Both the position numbers and the translations under genes were made by a program. A stretch of 64,000 nt of DNA from positions 310,001 to 374,000 of the forward strand of contig CAJNAR010000161.1 in NCBI GenBank assembly GCA_905220665.1, given 5' to 3'. Within the stretch, counting starts at the first letter, position 1. Each line of letters opens with the position of its first letter. The notes under the pieces are model-generated. The model ran no database searches. It saw only the letters and a program-made list of their open reading frames with translations, and was not told where the DNA came from. Shown here piece by piece: positions 12,058 through 21,043 of this stretch. This stretch comes from Albugo candida (taxonomy: Eukaryota; Oomycota; Peronosporomycetes; Albuginales; Albuginaceae).

Positions 12058-12629
12058 CTAATCGTCAGCCTGCGCGTGGTGTGCTTTCGTCATTGAAAGC
12101 TTGGTGACCATAATGGCCATTCGCGAATTCCAAAAGTTTGACGTTAGCCTTGAATCTCGATCACTGATGATGAACTTCGGTAATCCGTGATGAAGTACGA
12201 AAAAATCAAAAATAGTTTTGCGACTTTTGGCGCATCGGTTTCCGTGTGTGTAGCAGTATATCGGGGGCGACACTAGTAGTCCCGTTACAAAGACCATCGA
12301 AACTGCTTCCCAACAGTCTTCGGGAACTGGGATTGGCATGAGCTTGCCATTTTTCTTGAGTGTGCTCGTCTTCCATCATGTACATGTACCGCAGCTTTGT
12401 CAAACTCTTGAAGGCCTTGTTCTAAGGTTGGCCAGTCGTACCATTGCGCCACCTTGAGTTGTGTGCAACGCACACCAGAACATGCGGCAGTATTTCCATC
12501 GTGATGCTCAAGGAGAATGGCGGTGACAAGTCTATCGTCTGCTTGAATGCACAGCTTTTTGACTGCGTGAATCGTCTTGACATACAGTAATCCATTCTGT
12601 AGCACGTGCTTGTCGTGATTTGAGTTCAA
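12058..12629 (-). pseudogene. Gypsy integrase zinc-binding and core fragments
   Basis: The 12285-12629 frame has LLEHHDG..A and a WP motif, fitting the zinc-binding/core junction of Gypsy integrases (H-x-GH-x-G type, degraded). The 12058-12339 frame carries GLPKFIISDRDSRLTSNFW, the second catalytic Asp region. The two pieces are in different frames, so the gene is broken. Confidence 0.82.
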
Positions 12630-13265
12630 CGCGTCCTAGAATTCGCGGTCTTTGGTGTAACCGCTTATAAACGCTTCTTTGTTATAGAAGACAGATGGAT
12701 GCGTGAAATAATGAAATCGATGCGCTGGATCTGATCATAACTTTCTTGCTGTTGCAGTTGAGGTACACCAACATTGTGCACGCTATCTACCCTCGAAAAG
12801 TCACGCACATCGAGATGAAGGTTTTGAACGGATCGTGAGAGCAAGGATAGAACTACCATGTGTAGAGCATGACGTCGAAGACGGACGTCTTGGCGAGCAA
12901 AACTGGTCCGCGGCATGAACTTAAGGGACTTAAATGTCGGTGGTTGGACCGACGACGCACGGAAGAGACGGTGCGTCGGCGACAACGCTGAAAGTTCCTT
13001 TAACGTGATGCAACGTAAAAGCAAACTGGGAGAAAAAGGTCAGCAAACGCGCCAGTTTCGATGTGATGTTGGGATGGTGCAGCATCCAACGGCACGCATT
13101 GTTGTTGGTGTAGACTTTGTACGATCGTCCATGCAGATAATGGCGCCATTTCGCGTGAGATGTCTTGATCGCAAGTGGTTCTTGCTCATGTGCCGGCCAC
13201 CACTTTTCGTGAATTCCAAACTTTTTTGAAAAAAACGCTTTAGGATGATTCTCGTCGTTTGTAAG

Positions 13266-14145
13266 CTAAGATATGACGTCGCCCATGCAGAATCCTGACG
13301 CGTCGGTTGTGACGATAAACCCAATAGAAAAATAAGCCAGCTGAAGCACGCTTGCTTGTTGTGATGCGACTTTTAGTCGTCCAAATGCTTCGTCCTGATC
13401 ATCCCACCACTCACAAGAGACTTCCTTCTTTACGATCTCGCTTAAGGGAAGGGCTATATTGGCAAAGTCGCATATAAAGCGCCGGTAGTATCCGGCTAGA
13501 CCTAAAAAGCTCACTAATTCCTTTCGCGTGTTTGGTGGGGACGAGGTCATACGCTTGTCGACGTTTAAGCCAGTTCGGGAAACCGTGTGGCCTAGGAACG
13601 CGATACTATCCTTTCCGAAGAAGCATCTTCTTGGGGAGCATATAGATTCTCTTGGCGAAGTCTTCGAACACCTCCTGCAAATGTGTTTGTGTTCTTCCTT
13701 TGTCTTTGAGAAAAGCACATGTCATCCAGGTAGACAACCACGAAGTCAAATTTGTCAAGTAGCACGCGCATAAGACGTGACTACAGACCAAGCATTCCCC
13801 CAATCCCAGTGGTGCGACGCACCACTGGGATGTCTCCTTGTGCGTTCGAAATTCAGTGTACTGGCAAGTTGAACTGTTAACGAGCATCCGATGGTAGCCT
13901 TGTGCCAAGTCAATAACCGTAAACATTGCACACCCTTCCATCCTGTCAAAGAGGTCCTTTATGAGAGGAAGCGGAATTTTAGGAATCTTGGTCTGGTTAT
14001 TCATGTAGCGGTAATCGATGACCCAGAGAATTTGCTGCAAGTTGTTTCCCGAGCGAAGCCACTCGCCGCGTGTTCGAGCTTGTCCCGTCACGTGGTCTTT
14101 CTTTGGAATGCCCCATATATTTGACACCCATGGCGAATTTGACAC
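13266..14145 (-). pseudogene. Gypsy reverse transcriptase / RNase H fragments
   Basis: The 13606-14145 frame gives WVIDYRYMNNQTKIPKIPLP and TVIDLAQGYHRMLV (catalytic Asp). The YLDD box is readable in another frame at about 13720-13750 as VVYLDDMCFS. The 13266-13718 frame continues with FLGHTVSRTGL, FLGLAGYYRRFI and IVTTDASGF, the last being the start of RNase H. Frames alternate, showing frameshifts; the remaining RNase H between 12630 and 13265 is not clearly readable. Confidence 0.88.
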
Positions 14146-14677
14146 TACAACCCAGCATTTCTTTAGGTTGCCCGCAACGAATGTTTCGAGTGCTTCTTAC
14201 TCGGTCTTCTATGGACGGAACGGCGCTCTTAAAGTTGGAATCGCATCCGATTTCATTACCACGTCGAACTGCACCGCAAGTGTCGGTGGGAGCTCGTATG
14301 GGAGCTTCGCTGGAAAGATATCAGCGTACTCGTTATAAGGCCGTAAAACCCTTTCGGGACATTATCATCCTCCTTGATAGAAGAAACCTTGACCCAAAAA
14401 AGCTCCGCGTATTCGTTGCTGCGCACAGATAATTTGCGAGGTTGACCGCATGACCCCGGCCACGATGCCGCTTTAGCGCTGTGTCACCACTGCGGGGACT
14501 TCATGGTCACTGGTGTTGTGCTGAGTTGGGAGCAAAAAATAGACCTGAGGTCCAGTCAAATTACGTTGCGTATTCTCGAAACCACGGAGGGCCAAAAATT
14601 AATCCTGATCGGCATCCAGATGGGTCTCCGTGAAAGTCATGTTCAAAAACTCGCATTTGCTTGTGTGCACTGTCGCC

Positions 14678-15067
14678 TCAACCGTCGCTAGCCGGCAAGC
14701 TAAGTGACCCATCAAACCGCTTTAACTGGCCTCGTTGCGTACTAATAATTCTGGAAGGTAGTCTAGGGTGAATCACATTTATTGATGCCCCACAATCCAG
14801 CTGGATCGTAATCGTTGTGCCATTAATAGTACCGGGCTTTCGCAACAAATAAGTCTGCTTATATAACAAATTGACTTGTACCGCATTAATCGTAAAATGA
14901 GCGAGCACGATAGCTTCGTCAAACTCTTCATTCCTATCTTGAACAATTTCTATCATGTCAACACGCGCTCTCAGCCTTGATACTGTTCGGTTCGTGGCCG
15001 TGTCGGGCACTCCGAGAGTCGATGTCCTGGTTTCTTGCAAAATAAGTGTAAATTGCGCCGAAAGCAC
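14678..15067 (-). pseudogene. Gypsy aspartic protease fragment
   Basis: Residues near 98-112 read ITIQLDCGASINVIHP, corresponding to the family's LDSGAS active-site motif with Cys in place of Ser. Upstream residues have no clear motif. The fragment lies between the RT and gag regions as expected for Gypsy. Confidence 0.7.
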
Positions 15068-15515
15068 TCTTTTCGTGACACTACTCGCACATTGTCAATT
15101 TCCATTGGATCGGGTTGAGGATCCTCGAATCGTTGATGAGTACTCCTTTCTGATCGACAAATTATTGCACACGCCTTGAACTCCCTACGCCAAAATGTGA
15201 ACGCTCAAAGTAGTATGCGACATTTATTGCCTGACTAAGCGATGAGCAACGGCGATAATCCACTACGGCACGTGCCTGATACTTCATGCCTCCAGTAAAG
15301 TAGAAGACAGACTCGACGTCACTCATGTTATGCACTTGAATTATTAACTGTCGGGAGCGATATATATAGTCTCCAAGATCTCGCTAATACATTTGAGTGA
15401 GATTTTAAAGTTGGTCACGAAGACTGACCTGTAGGTCTGCGGGTGAAACCTCTTGCTCAATGTGACAGAATAATTCATCAACAGTCTTAACTCGGTTGCG
15501 CTACCAAACAAACCA

Positions 15516-15779
15516 CTATGACGCTGTGCCGGTGATCATGCTTCCGATTGTCGGAATAATCGTCGCTGCCATCGTCGCGCTCTTCCAGGTGACACGCCTC
15601 ACTTTAAAATACTCTTGCATCTTGCGAATCATCTCTTGTTGCTGCGGCATCATCGCAAGAATGGTTTGCATGAGCTTTGCGTTTGAAGACCCGCTCATGT
15701 CTTTTGCGCCTCGACTTAAGACACTTGATCAATCGGCGTCAGGAGTAGGTCTGGGTGAGGTTTCATTCAGGGGATGATT
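15516..15779 (-). pseudogene. Gypsy gag N-terminal fragment
   Basis: A short frame beginning MSGSSNAKLM lies just downstream of the 5' LTR on the minus strand and includes a polar, Gln/Met-rich segment. Only position supports the assignment; no CCHC knuckle was found. Confidence 0.45.
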
Positions 15780-15857
15780 ATCAGGCTCAGGCTGAGGTTC
15801 AGGGTCGGTTCGGGCTCGGGTCAGACTTAGGGTCGCTGACCAACAAGTGCTACCCGA

Positions 15858-16034
15858 TCTAGTATCTGCTGGTAAAAACGTAAAGTGCACTTCAATTAGG
15901 TCCTTAGTTCCCAACCTGTGCAAATCTAAGCCTACTGACTTTTTTACGGGATTGTTTGCCTGATTCCTAAATTGTTTTTGACGTCATTGCTTGCGTAAAC
16001 ATGTAGCATATTTCGCATGCCGTCGTGCCCTACG
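15858..16034 (-). repeat. Gypsy 5' LTR
   Basis: Direct repeat of 11058-11232. It is followed on the right by CCCAT and then LINE sequence matching plus-LINE 3480-3590 in reverse complement. Confidence 0.85.
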
Positions 16035-17960
16035 CCCATTGATCATCAACTGGCCGTCGTGTTATTATACAAAAGACAAACCCAGTCGATACAACTTTTT
16101 CCAACGCCCATTTTTTCAAAAACGCGAAACATGTACGTTCAAGTGACTCGACCATAAGCTCTCACAAAGCCGTGAAAAGTCGCATATGCTTTCTCCCCAC
16201 GATGATTGGCCAAGTCTTGGATGTCAGTGAGATGTCGAATATGGCGATGCATCCACCGTCCTCGCACAAATTCTTTTTCATCTTGACGGATCAATTTTGG
16301 CAAAAGCCGTTGCAATCGATACGCCAACACTTTTGAATGTACTTTGACATCGTCGCAAAGCAGCGCGATCGGTCGATAGTTGCCAGGATCACCTCGTGAT
16401 CCTTTATTGTACAATAATGAGATTGCCGAGTGACGTTGTGATCGCAGTAAAAAACCTCTTTCCAGCTGATATTCGAACACGATCGTCAGACACTCGACAA
16501 ACTTTTCCGGGTCAAGCTGATAATATACAGCTGACAGTCCATCCATAATCAAAGAAGAACTACTCCGCATGTGCTTGATAGCTTCCGCCATCTTGGTCGT
16601 ACTTAAGCGAGTTGAAACACGGTCTTGCTCTTCAGACGCAAGGGAAGCATAAATCGAATCGAGTAGCTTTTTTTTATTTCTATCGCATGGATCATCTGAT
16701 TTAGTCTCGTAGCTATTAAGACAGCAATGACGCTACCCAATGATCTCTAAATTCGTCAATAATCTCCCTCGGATTTGATGTGACGGTGCCACATTTTTTG
16801 GTGACATTTTCCATCGACACGCGACGGCAAGAACTACCCGGAGGGCGAAAACAATGCTTGGAAGACTTCTCCTTTGCTTCACGTGATGGTCAAAGCTATC
16901 ATCTTGGCTTTATTTGGCATTGTTTTCGACAGAAATTCTGAATTATTCGAGACTCGATTCGTAAAATACTGTGACTCCTTGGTGTCTTGACTGCGATATC
17001 GAGCTACTGCCACTTCCAAAACACGCTGGCTAGAGTCAACATCACATCGGCTATCTTGTGCAACCTTCTTATCAATTCCTTGAAGCTGTTTCTTGATTGT
17101 CCGCAACTGTTCGAGCACCAAATTCGAGTCATTTTGATTGCTTCGACAAGTTGAAGATATTCAAATAGTCGTAATAAATATTTCCAATATTCTCGACCCG
17201 GAGATTGAGTTGGGTTTGCAAAAGTTACTTTTTGTGCCAGATTATGTCCCGCATGTCGTGGATGGAAATATTTTGAGGTTTTGTATACCATATTGGATAG
17301 CTCTTCCGACATGCAGATGTCATCTAGTCGATTCTTGCGCGGTAACGGCCCTGTAAATGATTTTTGAGTCGGATGTTGGGTTCATCAAGCGTCTACTACA
17401 TTCAACTGTAAATTCCTTCTAAAGACGCTGATCGACTTGGTTCGTGTCGAATTGTTTCACTCGAAGAATCGATGGCTGATCGAGTGGGATAATAAAATAA
17501 CCAGTACGAGATGTGTTGCGGTCGATTCGAAAGTGTTGGAGAGCAATAACTCATGGAAACCACTTGTTCCTCGACCTTGACCGGTGCATATACATTGTGC
17601 ATATACACCGTTGCATCGTGAATGAAAAGACGCAGAACCAAGTATCTATTTCAAATGCTTCGTTCGGTGAGTTCTTCAGATGTTGTATAACCGGAAAAGT
17701 CCGAACGAAGGATTGTCATGACACCGCTACTGCGGTTTGAGTCGGATGGAGAAAAACACTGTTGTGATCATTGACAAACATTGTGTGCTGCATTTTGAAA
17801 TGTTATAAAAAACGAACTGATTCCAGTTGATTGTGATCGTGTAATCTATTTTTTCAACACAAGAAATGGAGTGTTATGATAGGACGTGGTCGATAAAAGA
17901 TGATCATCAACATGCATTTCATAGTACACCATCTATGCTGAGAAGTTGTTCCACGCTGAA
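16035..17960 (-). pseudogene. Minus-strand LINE ORF2, RT N-terminal and endonuclease segments
   Basis: The 16139-16591 frame matches plus-LINE 3010-3470: AEAIKHMRSSSS, MDGLSA, NYRPIALL and FVRGRWMHRHIRHLTDIQDL. In this copy the frame is open where the plus copy has a TGA. The 17004-17312 and 17402-17641 frames match the endonuclease (MSEELSNMVYKTS and HNVYAPVK). Several frameshifts are present. It joins the Gypsy insertion at 16034. Confidence 0.9.
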
Positions 17961-18092
17961 ATAATCGAGGAGATTTGAGCATCTAAGCTGAAGTGGTCCA
18001 GCAACCAACTTCGTTTACCATCTTTTTGGCAGAGGTGAAGTGTCGAAAGTTCTTTCGGGAAGAAAAGCCTGACGGATAGCTCGTCGATATCA

Positions 18093-18850
18093 TTAGAGAG
18101 AGCTCTTCGACATTAACCTCCAGAACAGTGCAATCAACACTTGCCTGACTCTGATCGTGACAACATGAGTAGCAACTTGGCTGGCAATAATCGTCAATGG
18201 TGACCCGAAATCCAAATCACAGCCACTTTTAGTGAAATATTGGACACAATAATCAATTGTGTAAGTATTGTGGGCAGCAAAGATGAGTGATTTTTCCATC
18301 ATGGAGAGAGGTTCCGTTGCTCTTGTCAGACTGAGAATTATTTCCAGCACTGACTTCGGCCACGACGCTATTTTCTTGAACATTACATCCTGCTTCAATG
18401 GAACTACCAGCAATGTGTCGACTCCATCGACAGCACGACCTTGTGCTCTAGCGTGGTCGTGCTTTCGAAATCCTGTGGTGAAATGGCTCCACACGGTAAC
18501 GTTTAACACACGAAGGAGCCAAATGCATGTAGCCATCTCCATACCACTACGCTGCTTGTGATGGCTGTGATGGAGCAGGTTTTTCCTCTGGAATGAAAAG
18601 AAGAGGGGGCGGTTGAGCTCCAGCGATATTTGGTCGGATAGTTTTCGTTGGCCTATTTGTAGCGCCTCTTGCTTATTCGGAATTTTCATAATTTCTGTTT
18701 CTGTCTTTGGGTACTAAGCTGCAGCCGGGGCAGGAGCAGCGGCTCAGGTTGACCCACGTTGACCGAAATCCGTGGTAGCTCCGTCGAAATCGGAGCAGTC
18801 GTACCCCTCACATTGAAGGGTTGTTCTGCCAAATGCGATTTATTCGCATT
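18093..18850 (-). pseudogene. Minus-strand LINE ORF1 remnant with internal deletion
   Basis: The 18093-18689 frame shares LTRATEPLSMMEKSLIF-type sequence with the plus-LINE ORF1 block near 1230-1270 and QISLELNRP with the block near 395. Only about 500 bp here covers what spans roughly 1200 bp in the plus copy, so part of ORF1 is missing. Weak similarity to plus-LINE 40-145 continues at 18755-18850. Confidence 0.7.
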
Positions 18851-19050
18851 CCTTTTTAACACGCACCAATGTGGGTCGTGATTGCTCTACGGGCTGTCCC
18901 ACCTCCGCTGGTGCAGCTGGTAATCGTGCTACTTCCGAAGTAATGCACGCTGGTCCGAACCCTGACGAAAGACGAAGATTTTCGACGTAAATATCAACCC
19001 ACTCAGTGAATCTATGGACTTGTCAACATCACTCGAGACTGCACCTCTAA

Positions 19051-19323
19051 TTAAGTGTACAGGATTTGGACCGAGGTTTCAGAGAATTGCAAACTATTGA
19101 TTAAAAAGTAATGATAATCACCAAAGTGCACGAACAATTTCTGAATATAAGCACTACGCGCGAACAACCTTAGCTGATCAGCCGACTGACCCCGTAGAAG
19201 AGCATCCATGAGGTATGATCGCAACAAGCCTGTTTCAATCGAGGACAACAAGCTCTGGGAAGTTACTTGCGCATTTTGTCCATGGAGATCGGATGGCAGA
19301 GCGTTGGTGAGGTTGAATAGCAC
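19051..19323 (-). CDS. Possible small hypothetical protein (90 aa)
   Basis: An uninterrupted frame encodes a mostly helical-looking, Leu-rich 90-residue peptide (for example SLLSSIETGLLRSYLMDALL). No domain is recognised and no splice partner was found. It sits just outside the minus LINE. It may be an exon of a small gene or a chance frame; the composition is more protein-like than surrounding frames, but support is weak. Confidence 0.25.
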   Translation of the reverse strand: MLFNLTNALPSDLHGQNAQVTSQSLLSSIETGLLRSYLMDALLRGQSADQLRLFARSAYIQKLFVHFGDYHYFLINSLQFSETSVQILYT

Positions 19324-20960
19324 AACTCAACTAATTTTGAATTTTACCATGGAACGCGAATAGCCAATATTAGCTAGAAAGCGTACACATTCGTTCATGT
19401 TACATAAAGCTCGGGCTGACGTCTTCAATCCTGGTAGATGAAGAGAGTATCACGAGTACCACCAGCACCACCAGCCCACGGATGGGTTTATCGTGAAGAT
19501 CATGTACCTACTAGAAGTAGCGTCACCAACTTGAATTTTTTTACTGTTGCGCGTTCAATTCTTATCGATGTATGAAGTTCGGGAAGCATACATTTTTTTT
19601 GCTATTGATAAGCTCATCACATGAATCTACCGTCATACGATTGACTTGGTTCACGGTTTTTCTCCTCTCAACAAGCTACTCAGCAAACGAGCAAGAACGG
19701 GATGGAGTGCGTTATCCCTAGGCGCACATTTAGTCAGGTCACTGAGAAGTATATGAGACCCCGTACAGCATCTCGTCTATTGCCAATCTTTTTACACGCC
19801 AGCCCATCTACAAGTGAGGCATCGAGATCTAGCTGTCGCCAACAAAAAAAAGGGGTCTTTCTTTGTGGATCATCAAACGTGCTAAATTTATGGCTCAAAC
19901 ATTAATTAAAGAGTCACCGATATCATGGCTATTAACAAGTAGCCGAGAGAGCGTTGCTAAGTATTATATAGATCGTGCTAGCAGTCATCAGGTGGGGTGC
20001 TAGGAGGAAGAAATTGGCACTAGTAGAGTGAGATGTGTTCTGCGGTTGCGATTTGTTCGTCTACAAGTATGAAATCACAGCAACGTGACAAAATCCAAGT
20101 AAGAGAATGATCAATGTCTCCTAAAAACGCTTGGCAATAATCTCCGCTAAGCGATTTATGTTTCTAAGTCTAGACGAAATACACAATGAAGATTGACCAT
20201 GAATCTTCTGGATATATTTCCCTTCATCAGACGAAAGTCGGAGTATCATCAAGTTTGATGCTTTCATCGCACGCGACGTAATAAGTCACACAACTCCATT
20301 TTCGCAGGAAGATCTATAGACGAACTTACACCAGAAATAAATTTGATGCTGTGAATGATTTCATGTCGTAGATGATATTGCTGAATGGCTCATTCGCACA
20401 AGTGCAAACGAGTTGATTTAATCACGTGAACCTTTGATAGACTATCTTCTTGCGAGTGCGCTATGATTTTTTATACTCGAGAGACATTTCACCGAGAATA
20501 CTTGCGAAGAAAGCCTTCTCTACTACCTCATTTACGTTGGTCGACCGACTATCATCGCATTCGGTTTTTTGCATTTAATAGACTCTCAAGGATTTGTTCA
20601 TAGAACCAAAAAGCGGTAGCATACAATACACAAGTAGGTTGAAACGCACTGTATCAGTGAAAGCTGAAATATTATTGCGTTGTCACGGAGCTATTCATCG
20701 TACACATATCTTGTTATCGTATGCAACCTGTGTAGACCATTTCAGCTTACAAAAGAACAATTTGATTTTATTTGAAGTTTTCGGTCTGTCGACCACAAAA
20801 TCCCTCCCCATTAGCATCAGTAAAGGTAGCGAGCAGAACTGGGGGGTGTCGTGAGGACATCACCACACTCAAAATTTCCAATAGATATTGCGGAAAATTA
20901 GCAGAAACCTCTACATACTAATATAGACGGTTTCGTCTCTATGGAATCCTGATATACACT
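19324..20960. other. Intergenic region upstream of Argonaute, no gene seen
   Basis: All frames are short and without recognisable motifs. Homopolymer and AT-rich stretches are common. The last few hundred bases presumably contain the Argonaute promoter, but I see no clear core element. Confidence 0.6.
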
Positions 20961-21043
20961 AATATGACCAATTACATCAATCATAATTTAAAAACCAATT
21001 ACAGTACTCTACGTGACTCTGAGAGAACACTCATTCAGAAATT

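Larger units (their letters stand above)
11058..16034 (-). mobile_element. Ty3/Gypsy LTR retrotransposon with chromodomain, inserted into the LINE
   Basis: Near-identical ~175-bp direct repeats lie at 11058-11232 and about 15858-16034, both containing TCTGCTGGTAAAAACG, CCTAAGCCTACTGA and TTTGACGTCATTGCTTGCGT. The LINE is continuous on either side. CCCAT occurs at 11053-11057 and 16035-16039, a likely 5-bp target duplication. Protease, reverse transcriptase, RNase H, integrase and chromodomain follow in Gypsy order on the minus strand, all with breaks. Confidence 0.92.
6065..19030 (-). mobile_element. Minus-strand LINE copy split by three nested insertions
   Basis: Segments 6065-6250, 9914-11057 and 16035 to about 19030 are colinear with the reverse complement of the plus-strand LINE at 1-5755. 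Examples are 6181-6240 against 4800-4880, 10030-10090 against 4545-4630, and 18755-18850 against about 40-145. The copy lacks its 3' terminal part, and its ORF1 segment is shorter than the plus copy, indicating internal deletion. Sequence right of about 18850 would correspond to LINE sequence left of the window on the plus copy, so the right boundary is approximate. Confidence 0.85.

Noticed and set aside
19051..19323. Secreted effector candidate (RxLR or CHxC type)
   Set aside because: No signal peptide, RxLR or CHxC motif; no other convincing secreted effector was seen in the window either.
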